From Sphingomonas endophytica (GTDB lineage: Bacteria > Pseudomonadota > Alphaproteobacteria > Sphingomonadales > Sphingomonadaceae): 64,000 bases of DNA. The stretch is taken from the NCBI RefSeq assembly GCF_014199415.1, contig NZ_JACIJN010000002.1, forward strand, positions 248,001 through 312,000, read 5' to 3'. Of this stretch, positions 36,510 through 45,079 are shown in pieces. Below the pieces are notes generated by a model that was not told the origin of the DNA, did no database searches, and saw only the letters and a list, made by a program, of their open reading frames with translations. A program made the translations under genes and the position numbers. Numbering within the stretch: position 1 is the stretch's first letter; each line of letters begins with the position of its first letter.

Positions 36510-37586
36510 CTAGAACAACTCCCCCTGCGCGCCCGCCGGCTTGCGAAACAGATCGCACCGCAGGTCGAGCGATCGCCGCCGGTCGGGAAACCCCGCCTTG
36601 CCGCGCGCGATCCGAAAGCGCGAGCGCAGCAATTCCGCCCACGGCCCCTGACCCTTCATCCGCATCCCGAAGCGCGGATCGTTATCCTTCCCGCCGCGCA
36701 ACGACTGGACGATCGCCATCACCTTGCCGGCGCGATCGGGATAATGTTCGTCGAGCCACGCGCGGAACAGCGGCGCGACCTCCCATGGTAGCCGCACCGG
36801 GATGTACGACACGCCCAACGCCCCCGCCGCCGCCGCGCGCGCGACGATCGTCTCGACCTCGCTGTCGGTGATCGCGGGGATCACCGGCGCCATGTTGACA
36901 TAGGTCGGCACGCCGGCGTCGCTGAGCGTGCGGACCGCCGCCAGCCGCCGCTCTGGCGTGGTCGCGCGCGGCTCCAGCGTCATCGCGACACGCGGATCGA
37001 GCGAGGTGACCGACATCGCCACCGCTACCAGCCCCTTCGCCGCCATCGGGCCAAGCAGGTCGAGATCGCGCACCACCCGGTCGGACTTGGTGGTGATGAC
37101 CAGCGGGTGGTCGCATTCCGCCAGCACCTCGATCAGCGATCGCGTGATCCGCCACTCGCGCTCGATCGGCTGATAGGGATCGGTGTTCGTCCCCATCGCG
37201 ATCGGCGCGCACGCATAGCCGGGCTTGCCCAGTTCGGCGCGCAGCAGCGCGGCGGCATCGGGCTTGGCGAACAGCTTGGTCTCGAAGTCGAGCCCCGGCG
37301 ACAGATCGTGGTACGCGTGGCTCGGCCGCGCGAAGCAATAGATGCAGCCATGTTCGCAGCCGCGATAGGCGTTGATCGAGCGGTCGAACGGCACGTCGGG
37401 GGATTGATTGCGCGAGATGATCGTGCGCGGATGCTCTACCGTGACGGTGGTGCGGACCGGCGGCGGCGCGCCGTCGATCAGCGTGCGCGCGTCGCGCCAG
37501 TCGTCGTCCTCTTCCGCCTGCGGCAGATTGAAGCGCGCACTCTGCGAGTTGAGGGTCGCGCCGCGGTGCGGCCGGGGATTCGCCAT
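36510..37586 (-). CDS. PA0069-type radical SAM protein (SplB-like)
   Basis: A 358-residue radical S-adenosylmethionine enzyme. The [4Fe-4S] cysteines are Cys77, Cys81 and Cys84 in GCEHGCIYCFARPSHAYH, the CxxxCxxC pattern followed by the Arg-Pro-Ser/Thr-His stretch of the PA0069 subgroup. Later marks are AMGTNTDPYQPIE and APVIPAITDSE. It is related to spore photoproduct lyase, but the reaction of the PA0069 group is unknown. It is divergent from the VOC gene at 37643 with a 56-bp gap. Confidence 0.88.
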   Translation of the reverse strand: MANPRPHRGATLNSQSARFNLPQAEEDDDWRDARTLIDGAPPPVRTTVTVEHPRTIISRNQSPDVPFDRSINAYRGCEHGCIYCFARPSHAYHDLSPGLDFETKLFAKPDAAALLRAELGKPGYACAPIAMGTNTDPYQPIEREWRITRSLIEVLAECDHPLVITTKSDRVVRDLDLLGPMAAKGLVAVAMSVTSLDPRVAMTLEPRATTPERRLAAVRTLSDAGVPTYVNMAPVIPAITDSEVETIVARAAAAGALGVSYIPVRLPWEVAPLFRAWLDEHYPDRAGKVMAIVQSLRGGKDNDPRFGMRMKGQGPWAELLRSRFRIARGKAGFPDRRRSLDLRCDLFRKPAGAQGELF

Positions 37587-37642
37587 TGCGCAAGGCTATC
37601 GCGCCATATAGAACACTTCAAGAACAAACAGGGAGATGCGAT

Positions 37643-37975
37643 GTGGCCCGCCTTTATTATCTCGAGCTGCCGACCCGTGACCGGGCTGCGTCCAAGGACT
37701 TTTACGCGCAGGCGTTTGGCTGGGCCTTCACCGATTTCGGCCCGGATTATGCGGCGACGCTCAGCGGCGATACCGATGTCGGCCTCGACGCCGCACCGGA
37801 CCGCGTCGCAGCGCCGTTGCCGGTGATCGAGGTCGAGGATCTGGAGGCGGCGCAGGCGGCGGTCGAACGGGCGGGCGGGACGATCACCGTGCCGATCTTC
37901 GCCTTTCCGGGCGGGCGGCGCTTCCACTTCCGCGATGTCGACGGACACGAACTGGCGGCGTCGCAGGCGGGGTGA
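37643..37975 (+). CDS. VOC-family (glyoxalase/bleomycin resistance-like) protein
   Basis: A 110-residue single VOC domain: ARLYYLELPTRDRAASKDFY, FGWAFTDFGPDY, and a C-terminal FPGGRRFHFRDVDGHELA. The Glu in HELA is a usual metal ligand position. The start is GTG at 37643, because GGGAG lies 7 nt upstream; a tempting ATG at 37641 is in another frame. The function could be a lyase, isomerase or antibiotic-binding role and is not assigned. Confidence 0.8.
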   Translation: MARLYYLELPTRDRAASKDFYAQAFGWAFTDFGPDYAATLSGDTDVGLDAAPDRVAAPLPVIEVEDLEAAQAAVERAGGTITVPIFAFPGGRRFHFRDVDGHELAASQAG

Positions 37976-37996
37976 GGATTCGATGCCACTTCCACG

Positions 37997-38087
37997 CGTC
38001 GCCCCGGACTTGATCCGGGACCCCGCTTCTCCTTCTTCCTGGCGCCTGAAGTAAGAAGCGGGATCCCGGATCAAGTCCGGGATGACG
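37997..38087. repeat. Family B palindromic repeat, copy 1
   Basis: Arms CCCCGGACTTGATCCGGGA + CCCCGCTTCT and the complement AGAAGCGGGATCCCGGATCA with AGTCCGGG, framed by CGTC / GACG. It lies between convergent VOC and moaB genes. Unrelated in sequence to family A but of the same size and placement. Confidence 0.9.
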
Positions 38088-38110
38088 GTAAGAGGCCGGT
38101 CGACCCGCTC

Positions 38111-38638
38111 CTACCGCTCCATCAGACGCGGCATCAACTCGACGAAGTTGCACGGCCGGTGGCGACTATCCAGTTGCGAGGACAGGATACCGTCCCACGC
38201 ATCCTTCACTGCGCCGGTCGACCCCGGCAGCGCGAACACATAGGTGCCGCGCGCCACGCACGCGCAGGCGCGGCTCTGCACCGTCGAGGTGCCGATCGTC
38301 TGGAAGCTCAGCCACCGGAACAGCTCGCCGAAGCCGGGGATCATCTTGTCCGCGATGCGCTCGACCGCTTCGGGGGTCACGTCGCGCCCGGTGACGCCGG
38401 TGCCACCGGTGGTGATGATGCAATCGACCTGCGGATCGTCGATCCAGCGATGAAGCTGCGCGACGATCGCGTCGACATCGTCGCGCAGGATCGCGCGCGC
38501 GGCGAGCACATGCCCGGCATCGGACAGGCGTGCCACCAGCGTGTCGCCCGAGCGATCCTCCGCCAGCCCGCGCGTGTCGGAGACGGTCAGCACCGCAATG
38601 CGGACGGGCAGGAAGGCGCGGCTTTCGTCGATCGGCAT
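38111..38638 (-). CDS. moaB: Molybdenum cofactor biosynthesis protein MoaB
   Basis: A 175-residue MogA/MoaB-fold protein of molybdopterin synthesis, possibly adenylating molybdopterin. The signatures are [36 protein letters not shown] and [16 protein letters not shown]. Its length and the RFL/MPRL end match MoaB rather than MoeA. No other moa or moe genes lie in the window. The upstream 319 bp hold only repeat elements. Confidence 0.92.
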   Translation of the reverse strand: MPIDESRAFLPVRIAVLTVSDTRGLAEDRSGDTLVARLSDAGHVLAARAILRDDVDAIVAQLHRWIDDPQVDCIITTGGTGVTGRDVTPEAVERIADKMIPGFGELFRWLSFQTIGTSTVQSRACACVARGTYVFALPGSTGAVKDAWDGILSSQLDSRHRPCNFVELMPRLMER

Positions 38639-38957
38639 CGTGTCGGGGTAGCGGGGTAGGGAAGAGGCGTCCAGCGGGCGGGCCGTTCGGCTGGACCGTA
38701 CTCACCTAGAGTCTGATGACGTAAGGTCGAATGTACGGTTCGTCATTGCTTCGCTACGCTCGCAATGACAGATCGATTTGACGTCATCCCGCTCTAAGTT
38801 GACGCGTTACCCCCGACGAATGCCGGTGGGCGTCGACCGGCCGTTCTGCCTAGTCGCCCCGGACTTGATCCAGGGTCCCGCTTCGTCTTCAACGATCGCA
38901 GCGAGAAAAGCGGGATCCCGGATCAAGGCCGGGACGACGACCTAACGCCGGTCGCCC
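38639..38957. other. 319-bp intergenic region with repeat elements
   Basis: No gene seen. At 38741-38769 lies a collapsed family A element: the outer left arm CGTCATTGC is joined straight to TTCGCTACGCTCGCAATGAC, as if the centre had been lost. At 38853-38939 lies family B copy 2 (GCCCCGGACTTGATCC ... GGATCAAGGCCGGG). The promoter of moaB must lie at the left end, but no clear boxes were found. Confidence 0.8.
38853..38939. repeat. Family B palindromic repeat, copy 2
   Basis: Arms GTCGCCCCGGACTTGATCC and GGATCAAGGCCGGGACGAC with inner GTCCCGCTT / AAGCGGGAT pairing, as in the copy at 37997 but with a different loop. Partial copies are also seen at 27318-27346 and 43309-43333. Confidence 0.88.
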
Positions 38958-40787
38958 TCAGTTCGACTGGATCGGCGTCTGCACCCCGACGCTGGCGTTC
39001 ACCGCCAGTGCGGTGTTCGGCGCGGGGTTCATCCGCACCGCGCTCGCCCCCGGCAGGCCGGGGAAGCGCGGCCACATGCCCTGCGCCAGCGCGGCACGGC
39101 TCGGGCTCTTCGCCTTGCCGCCCTGCGCCTCGTACATCCAGTAATTGCGCAGTACCGTCACCACGTACCCGCGCGTCTCCCAGTAAGGGATGCTCTCGAT
39201 ATAGAGCAACGGATCGCCGTTATCGTGGACCAGCGCGTTCCATTCGCCGACCGGCTTCGGCCCGGCATTATAGGCGGCGATCACCTTGGGGAGCAGCCCG
39301 CCGGTCAGCCCCATGTCGCGCAGCTTTTCGATATGCCGCTGACCGATGTCGATATTGGTCGACGGCCGCGCCAGCGCATTCTGATCGATCGTCAGCCCAC
39401 GCTCGCGCATGTAATCGGTCGCGGCGGCGGGCATGATCTGCATGAGCCCGAACGCGCCGGCCGGGCTGCGCACCTTGTTGCGGAAGCCCGATTCTTGCAG
39501 CGTGTGCGCGTAGACCAACGCCTTGTCGATCCGCCAGCCGGTATCCGGCGTCCAGTTCGGCATCGGATAGCGCGTGTCGGCGGTTGCGACCGCGCCTTGC
39601 GGCAGATTGTGCGCCAGCCAGACGGTCGTCGCGGGCAGGTTGAGCGACTCGCTGAAGCGGACGAGGCTGGTGAACTCGCCCGGCGAGCCGATCCGCGCCT
39701 GTTGCCGCACCACGCGATCGGCATCGTCGCTCTCGCCGATCTCGGCCAGCGCGGCGGCGACGCGGATGTTCGGCCGCCGCTCGAGCCGCGTCCAGTCGGC
39801 CGACACCCGCTGCGCGCGTACCGCCGGCATCCCGAGCCCCAGCGCCTGCCGCGCCAGCAGCCCGTAGAAGGTCTCGCCATATTGCGCCGCGATCTTCAGG
39901 CGCGCCTCGACCTTGTCGGGCCGCCCGCACGCCATGTCGGCGCGCGCCGCCCAGAACAGCGCGGTGGCGCGCAGGTCGATATCGGGGCTGCGCGCCGCGA
40001 CATTCTCGAATTCGGTCTGCGTCGTCGCGCAATCCTGCTGCCGCCACGCTGCCAGCGCCTGCGTCCAGCGTCCGTGGATTGCCCAGTCGCCGCTGCCCAG
40101 CGCGGCCTTCGCGCCCATGTCGCGCGCCTGAAGGTCCAACCCTTGCAGGAAATAGATCCACGCGATCCGCGCCTGCCATTCGGTCTGCGCCTCGGGTGAC
40201 AGGCCGACGGTGCTCTCCAGCAACGCCTGCGCCTCGGCCCCCAGATCGGCCTTGACCAGCGGCTGCATCTTGACCGCAAGATCGGCGGCGATCTGGTCGC
40301 TCGCGGTCGCCTTGGCGCGGATGCGGATCGGCGCGCCGTCGTTCCAGATCAACCGCTGCTGTTCGGGAATTGCAGGCAGGTCGCTCAGCCCGCGCGCCTT
40401 GGCGACACGCAGTAGCGACTCCGCCTGCGGCAGCTCCGGCGCCTCGGCGAGCAACCGCGCCACTGCCGCGCCGTCCGCCTTGGGCGAGCCCTTGGCGGTG
40501 TACAGCTCGGCGCGCGCATAAGCGTGGAGCGGGCCGGTCGCCATCGCGTCGAGCGCCAGCTGTGCGTCGGTCCACCGACCTTCGTGGAGCGCCGCGAACA
40601 CCGCGCGATAGGCGCTGCGCTGTTCGGGGGTGAGCTGCGCCGGGATGCCGGCATCCTCGCTCGCCGACGGCGGCGGGGCAGGGGGCGCCACCACCGGCAG
40701 CCCGCCGCCGACCGGCGCCGCCCGTGCCGGCGCGACCAGCGCCATGGCGCTCGCGACCATCAGCCCGGAGGCATAGGCAATTTTCAC
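38958..40787 (-). CDS. Soluble lytic murein transglycosylase (Slt-like)
   Basis: Periplasmic enzyme that cleaves peptidoglycan glycan strands to anhydro-muropeptides. It is 609 residues: a signal peptide (ending ALVAPARA), a long alpha-helical superhelix domain (about 60-400), and a C-terminal SLT domain. The catalytic Glu432 is in AHTLQESGFRNKV, followed by GAFGLMQIMP and AYNAGP. The start is GTG at 40787, with GGAGG 7 nt upstream, overlapping the upstream gene's stop as GTGA. The RIVKIAYAS extension upstream is probably untranslated. Confidence 0.92.
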   Translation of the reverse strand: MKIAYASGLMVASAMALVAPARAAPVGGGLPVVAPPAPPPSASEDAGIPAQLTPEQRSAYRAVFAALHEGRWTDAQLALDAMATGPLHAYARAELYTAKGSPKADGAAVARLLAEAPELPQAESLLRVAKARGLSDLPAIPEQQRLIWNDGAPIRIRAKATASDQIAADLAVKMQPLVKADLGAEAQALLESTVGLSPEAQTEWQARIAWIYFLQGLDLQARDMGAKAALGSGDWAIHGRWTQALAAWRQQDCATTQTEFENVAARSPDIDLRATALFWAARADMACGRPDKVEARLKIAAQYGETFYGLLARQALGLGMPAVRAQRVSADWTRLERRPNIRVAAALAEIGESDDADRVVRQQARIGSPGEFTSLVRFSESLNLPATTVWLAHNLPQGAVATADTRYPMPNWTPDTGWRIDKALVYAHTLQESGFRNKVRSPAGAFGLMQIMPAAATDYMRERGLTIDQNALARPSTNIDIGQRHIEKLRDMGLTGGLLPKVIAAYNAGPKPVGEWNALVHDNGDPLLYIESIPYWETRGYVVTVLRNYWMYEAQGGKAKSPSRAALAQGMWPRFPGLPGASAVRMNPAPNTALAVNASVGVQTPIQSN

Positions 40788-41521
40788 GATTCGACCTCCC
40801 CGGTCAGCAACAACAGGTCCTTCCACGCTTCCGCCTTGGCGGTGGGCCGATCGAGCAGGAAGCGCGGATGATGGCTCGCCACGACCTGCGTGACCCTGCC
40901 ATTCTTATGGTTAAGCGTGTGGAAACGCCCGCGCGCATCCGCGACGTTCATCGTCAGGATCGCACGGCTGGCCGCATCCCCCATCACCAGCAGCCGTTTA
41001 GGTGCGGCTAGCGCGACGTGATGCCGCGCGATCTCGCCGAGCCGCGCCTCGATGTCGCGCGGCACGCGGCCCGTGGTCGGACGCCGCACGCAGACCGAGG
41101 CGAGCGCCGTATCGGCGCGCGTCCGCCCGATCGCGGCGAGCATCCGCTCGAACAGCCGCCCGACCTCGCCCTCCATCAGCAGCTCGCGGTCGTCACGCTC
41201 GGGACAGTCGACGAACACCATCAGCTCGGCATCCGCCGGCCCGCTCGCCGCGATCGCGCCGCCGCCCCAGCGCGCCTCGGGCGCGGCCTCGCCGACCCGC
41301 CACGCCGCGAACGCCGCCGCGTCTCCGGGCAGCGCGTCGCCGGCTCGCGCGACCTCGGCCGCCATCGGGCGCACCGCCTGCCGCGCCGCGAGCTGCTGCG
41401 CCGCGCTGTCGAGCCATGCGAACCCTTCGTCGCCGACCACCACGTCGACCCCGGCATCGTGCCACCAGTCGAGCGCGCTGGCCGCCGCCTTCGTCCAGTC
41501 GAGATTCTGATCGGCCCCCAT
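40784..41521 (-). CDS. Uracil-DNA glycosylase superfamily protein, divergent
   Basis: A 245-residue protein of the UDG fold. The C-terminal half matches: MEGEVGRLFERMLAAIG corresponds to the family 4 GxPFVGxAGxLLdrML segment, SVCVRRPTTGRVP to the C.xxPxxNRxP region, and ASHHPRFLLDRPTAKAEAW to the THHPS.LL motif. The first motif, normally GEAPG, reads FVDCPERDD. Only two cysteines are seen in the region, so the [4Fe-4S] cluster of family 4 enzymes is probably missing. Whether it removes uracil is uncertain. Coupled to the transglycosylase by a GTGA overlap. Confidence 0.7.
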   Translation of the reverse strand: MGADQNLDWTKAAASALDWWHDAGVDVVVGDEGFAWLDSAAQQLAARQAVRPMAAEVARAGDALPGDAAAFAAWRVGEAAPEARWGGGAIAASGPADAELMVFVDCPERDDRELLMEGEVGRLFERMLAAIGRTRADTALASVCVRRPTTGRVPRDIEARLGEIARHHVALAAPKRLLVMGDAASRAILTMNVADARGRFHTLNHKNGRVTQVVASHHPRFLLDRPTAKAEAWKDLLLLTGEVES

Positions 41522-41639
41522 GCCGCCATAGGATGGAGAGTTGACGCGAAGGTCAACTTACTGGCACCGCCGATGCCGATAGAACGTTGGCACGATACGA
41601 CGAGCGCCCGGTGCGGGTGCGCGCGCAGGAGATGACGAA

Positions 41640-43298
41640 GTGAGCGACCGCGAATCCATGCCCTATGACGTGGTGATCGTCGGTGCCGGTCCTGCGGGAC
41701 TGTCGGCGGCGATCCGCCTCAAGCAACGCGCCGCCGAACGCGATGCCGACATTTCGGTCTGCGTGCTCGAAAAGGGCTCCGAGGTCGGCGCGCATATCCT
41801 GTCGGGCGCGGTGATCGACCCGCAGTCGCTCGACGAACTGCTCCCGACGTGGCGCGAGGATGGCTGCCCGCTCGCCGAGGTGCCGGTGACGCAGAACCTC
41901 CACTGGGTGCTGACCAAATCGGGCAAGATCAACCTGCCGCACCTGTGGACGCCGCCGTTCCTCCACAACAAGAGCACCTACACCGGCTCGCTCGCGAACC
42001 TGTGCCGCTGGCTCGCAGGCAAGGCCGAGGAACTGGGCGTCGAGATCTTCCCCGGCTTCGCCGCCGCCGAGATCCTGTTCAACGACGACGGCAGCGTGAA
42101 GGGCGTCGCGACCGGCGACATGGGCGTCGCGCGCGACGGCACGCGCAAGCCCGATTACCAGCCCGGCCTCGAACTACACGCCAAATACACCTTCTTCTCC
42201 GAGGGGTGCCGCGGGCATCTCTCCAAGGAACTGATGCGGATCTTCGACCTGCGCCGCGATTGCGATCCGCAGGTCTACGGCCTCGGCGTCAAGGAATTGT
42301 GGGACATCGACCCCGCGCTCCACGAACCCGGCAAAGTCGTCCATACGCAGGGCTGGCCGCTCAGCGAGCATGGCGGCAACGGCGGCGGCTGGATCTATCA
42401 CCAGGCTGGCGGGCAGGTGTCGATCGGCTTCGTGACGTGGCTCAACTATTCCAACCCTTATGTCTCCCCGTTCCAGGAGATGCAGAAGTGGAAGACCCAC
42501 CCGGAGGTCGCGGCGCTGCTGAAGGGCGGCAAGCGCGTCAGCTACGGCGCGCGCGCGATCAGCGACGGCGGGTTGCAGTCGATCCCGAAGCTGGTCTTCC
42601 CTGGCGGCGCGCTGATCGGCGACAGCGCCGGCTTCCTCAACGTGCCGCGCATCAAGGGCACGCACACCGCGATGAAGAGCGGGATGATGGCTGCCGAGGC
42701 CGCGGTTGACGCGATCCTGTCGCAGCGCGGCGGTGACGAGCTGATCGCCTATCCAGAAGCGTTCGAGCGCAGCTGGGTGAAGAAGGAGCTGTCGATCGTC
42801 CGCAACGTCGTGCCGCTGGTCAAGAAGTTCGGCGACTTCCTCGGTTCCGGGCTGGCGGGCGTGACGATGTGGGCGGAATATCTCGGGCTCAAGATGCCGT
42901 TCACGCTGCATCACCACCCCGATCACGAGACGCTGTGGCGCAAGGATCTGGTCAAGAAGATCGCCTATCCCAAGGCGGACGGCGTGCTGACCTTCGACCG
43001 GCTGTCGTCGGTGTTCCTGTCGAACACCAACCACGAGGAGGACCAGCCGGTCCACCTGACGCTCAAGGATCCGGACGTTCCGGTCACCTACAACCTGCCG
43101 CTCTACGACGAACCGGCGCAGCGTTACTGCCCGGCCGGCGTGTACGAGATCGTCGGGGAAGAGGCAGGCGACCCGAAGTTCGTCATCAACGCGCAGAATT
43201 GCGTCCACTGCAAGACCTGCGACATCAAGGACCCGACGCAGAACATCAACTGGGTGGTGCCGGAGGGCGGCGGCGGCCCGAACTATCCGAACATGTGA
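41640..43298 (+). CDS. Electron transfer flavoprotein-ubiquinone oxidoreductase
   Basis: Membrane-bound flavo-iron-sulphur enzyme that passes electrons from ETF (fatty acid and amino acid oxidation) to ubiquinone. It is 552 residues. The N-terminal FAD site is DVVIVGAGPAGLSAA. The C-terminal cluster domain has YCPAGVYE and NCVHCKTCDIKDPTQNINW, giving the four Cys of the [4Fe-4S] site. GWIYHQAGGQVSIGF is another family landmark. The start is GTG at 41640 with AGGAG upstream; ATG 41658 is the alternative. Confidence 0.96.
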   Translation: MSDRESMPYDVVIVGAGPAGLSAAIRLKQRAAERDADISVCVLEKGSEVGAHILSGAVIDPQSLDELLPTWREDGCPLAEVPVTQNLHWVLTKSGKINLPHLWTPPFLHNKSTYTGSLANLCRWLAGKAEELGVEIFPGFAAAEILFNDDGSVKGVATGDMGVARDGTRKPDYQPGLELHAKYTFFSEGCRGHLSKELMRIFDLRRDCDPQVYGLGVKELWDIDPALHEPGKVVHTQGWPLSEHGGNGGGWIYHQAGGQVSIGFVTWLNYSNPYVSPFQEMQKWKTHPEVAALLKGGKRVSYGARAISDGGLQSIPKLVFPGGALIGDSAGFLNVPRIKGTHTAMKSGMMAAEAAVDAILSQRGGDELIAYPEAFERSWVKKELSIVRNVVPLVKKFGDFLGSGLAGVTMWAEYLGLKMPFTLHHHPDHETLWRKDLVKKIAYPKADGVLTFDRLSSVFLSNTNHEEDQPVHLTLKDPDVPVTYNLPLYDEPAQRYCPAGVYEIVGEEAGDPKFVINAQNCVHCKTCDIKDPTQNINWVVPEGGGGPNYPNM

Positions 43299-43654
43299 GC
43301 GGGTCTATCGTCGCCCCGGACCTGATCCGGGGCTGTGGTTAGTTTGTCGCCATGAAGCCGGGAAGCGGCGTGCCGGATCGGCTGCTGCATCGGAGATCAC
43401 CGTTCTCGTTTCCCCGTCTCGCAATCGCCGGTGCGGGAAAGAACAATAGGGAACAGGTGTCGGAAAAGCGTGAGCCGTGCGGGTCCGTCAACGCGATCGG
43501 CGCGGCGGAATTGCCATTTCGCAGGTTCCCTTTCGGGAAGACGGCCAAGCGTTAAAGCGTCACCATGAAGATCAAGTTCGTCATGCTGTTGGTGTCGGTT
43601 GCAGCCGGGGCGCAAGCCTGAACACCGCAAGCACGGCCTAGTGAGAGTGCAGTG
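43299..43654. other. 356-bp intergenic region, decayed
   Basis: Starts with half of a family B palindrome (43309-43333). From about 43340 the base composition becomes visibly more A/T-rich than the neighbours. A 67-codon ORF (43352-43555, plus) has no recognisable protein features. A signal-peptide-only ORF lies at 43565-43621. The region looks like the edge of an accessory patch that ends near 44.9 kb. Confidence 0.5.
43565..43621 (+). pseudogene. Signal-peptide-only ORF (possible remnant of a secreted protein)
   Basis: Eighteen codons: MKIKFVMLLVSVAAGAQA then TGA. This is a near-perfect signal peptide with an A-x-A cleavage site at the very end and no mature part. It probably marks the 5' end of a deleted secreted-protein gene. 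A chance ORF or a leader peptide is possible. Confidence 0.4.
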
Positions 43655-44116
43655 ATGACAGATGCCGCAAACGTGATTGCCGTGGACCACACAGGCTTCG
43701 CTGTATCGTCATTGGATGAAGCCATTCGGTTCTGGACCGGAGCACTCGGCTTCAAGCTCGATCGTCAGTCGGAGATGGGGGGCGATTTCCTGCATCAGGT
43801 TACAGGTGTCGATGACCCCAATGTCAAAACGGCGATCGTCAGCGCGCCGGACGGCTTTGTGGTCGAACTTTTGCAATATTCGAAAGGGCGCCAGAACGGG
43901 GCGGTGCCCAATAGCGCGGGGGCGATCGGAGCGGCCCACCTGGCTCTGACCGTCAAGGATATTCATGCCGCCATTGCCCGTGTCGAGGCGGCAGGATGGA
44001 AGGCCAAGGGTAGTCCGCTACCGATCGCGGGTGGTCCACGGAAGGGTACTTTAGTGGCCTATGTTTCAGGCCCCGATCATGTCACGATCGAGCTTATGCA
44101 GCCGCCAGCCCCGTAA
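43655..44116 (+). CDS. VOC-family (glyoxalase-like) protein
   Basis: A 153-residue VOC protein with the full two-module fold: VDHTGFAVSSLDEAIRFWTG with the metal-binding His, FVVELLQYSKG with a Glu, AAHLALTVKDIHAAIARVEA with the second His, and VSGPDHVTIELMQ with the second Glu. All four metal ligands seem present, as in methylmalonyl-CoA epimerase-like and glyoxalase-like enzymes. The start could be ATG 43655 or GTG 43652. It lies in a lower-GC patch and may be acquired. Substrate not known. Confidence 0.85.
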   Translation: MTDAANVIAVDHTGFAVSSLDEAIRFWTGALGFKLDRQSEMGGDFLHQVTGVDDPNVKTAIVSAPDGFVVELLQYSKGRQNGAVPNSAGAIGAAHLALTVKDIHAAIARVEAAGWKAKGSPLPIAGGPRKGTLVAYVSGPDHVTIELMQPPAP

Positions 44117-44165
44117 TGGGCTTACGGACGTTTTCCCGCTTGACCATCCTCGCGAAAACGGTGCC

Positions 44166-44191
44166 TGTCCGCAGTCGCCTACTTGCGGACA
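44166..44191. repeat. Short inverted repeat TGTCCGCA / TGCGGACA
   Basis: Perfect 8-bp inverted repeat with a 10-bp loop, between the VOC gene and the hypothetical gene at 44217. A partial echo (ATGTCCGCTTCCCACC) occurs at 44623. It may be a remnant of another dispersed intergenic element. Confidence 0.4.
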
Positions 44192-44216
44192 TTGGTGTCG
44201 GCCTTAGGGTAGCGGG

Positions 44217-44612
44217 ATGTGGCAGGTCATCGCAGCCATTCTGGCATCGGCATCCCCGCAGGCAAGCCAACCCCTGACGATCAAGGGGACTTCCTTCGGT
44301 CCACAGCAACTCCTCATTTGCGATTGGTTCAGCAATTTTGAGAACAGCAGGTTTGTGCAGTGTCACATTCCCGGAAACATCGCTCCCGTTTTGGACGAAG
44401 GCGCGTCCATCGAATGCGTAGCGCAGAGCTGTAAGGAGCTTGACGTCGCCGCTCGGAAGGCGGCTCGGTGGACGAAGCCGGAGCCGGTTTGGGGAACGTT
44501 CACCGTCGAGATTTTAGGACGGGTAAGCACTGCTCGGCGTGAGAAACGGTATTTAGGAGACGGAACCCGCACCGTTTTGATTGAGAAGCTCGTGAGCGTT
44601 CGGAAGCCGTAG
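44217..44612 (+). CDS. Hypothetical protein
   Basis: A 131-residue ORF with a weak signal-like N-terminus (MWQVIAAILASASPQA). Four cysteines are spread through LLICDWF, FVQCHIP, SIECVAQ and QSCKEL. The C-terminal half is basic and ends LVSVRKP. The GC content is lower than that of neighbouring genes. No family is recognised. Reasons to accept it are the long open frame and a plausible secreted-protein layout; no strong ribosome-binding site precedes the ATG. Confidence 0.55.
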   Translation: MWQVIAAILASASPQASQPLTIKGTSFGPQQLLICDWFSNFENSRFVQCHIPGNIAPVLDEGASIECVAQSCKELDVAARKAARWTKPEPVWGTFTVEILGRVSTARREKRYLGDGTRTVLIEKLVSVRKP

Positions 44613-45079
44613 GCCGGGATGCTATGTCCGCTTCCCACCATTTGTTGTCGTTCCAAACGCCGTCAATCTTCTCGATATACCTGCCGACGATGGGTTTTGA
44701 GAGGCCGATTGCGATCCTTTTCGGAAACCGGGAACGCATGTTGTCCGCCAATGCCGTCGGCTATCCTGCACAGGAAGCGGCGCTCCCCAAGCAACCATCC
44801 GCGTCCTTGAACCGGTTGACATTCAGGCTGCTGTAAAGGGGGTATTCTCGCAAAGGCGCGGAGGACGCAGCGATACTGCGCTCGCCGGATCTGGCGCTCA
44901 TCCTCTCTCGATCTCGAATGACAGGGTAAATACGCCCCACGCGGTACACCTTTGCGCCTCCGCGCCTGTGCGTGAACCGAACCTTCTTCCAACGTCCAGC
45001 GTGCCGCGGTCGAATGTCGATCGACCCTGACGCAGCATCCCCCCTGAACGCACCGGCCCGCTCGCGTGTTAAGCCACGC
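44613..45079. other. 467-bp intergenic region without a convincing gene
   Basis: Several overlapping 60-80 codon ORFs occur on both strands, none with a recognisable fold, ribosome-binding site or normal codon use. The segment to about 44.9 kb stays A/T-richer, then composition returns to the genome norm. It probably holds decayed sequence and, near 44.95-45.08 kb, the promoter of the TPR gene. Confidence 0.5.

Noticed and set aside
43352-43555. 67-codon ORF on the plus strand
   Set aside because: No domain, signal or good ribosome-binding site; lies in a decayed low-GC region.
44500-44836. Several overlapping 60-80 codon ORFs on both strands
   Set aside because: Mutually overlapping, one is antisense to the gene at 44217, and none has recognisable features.
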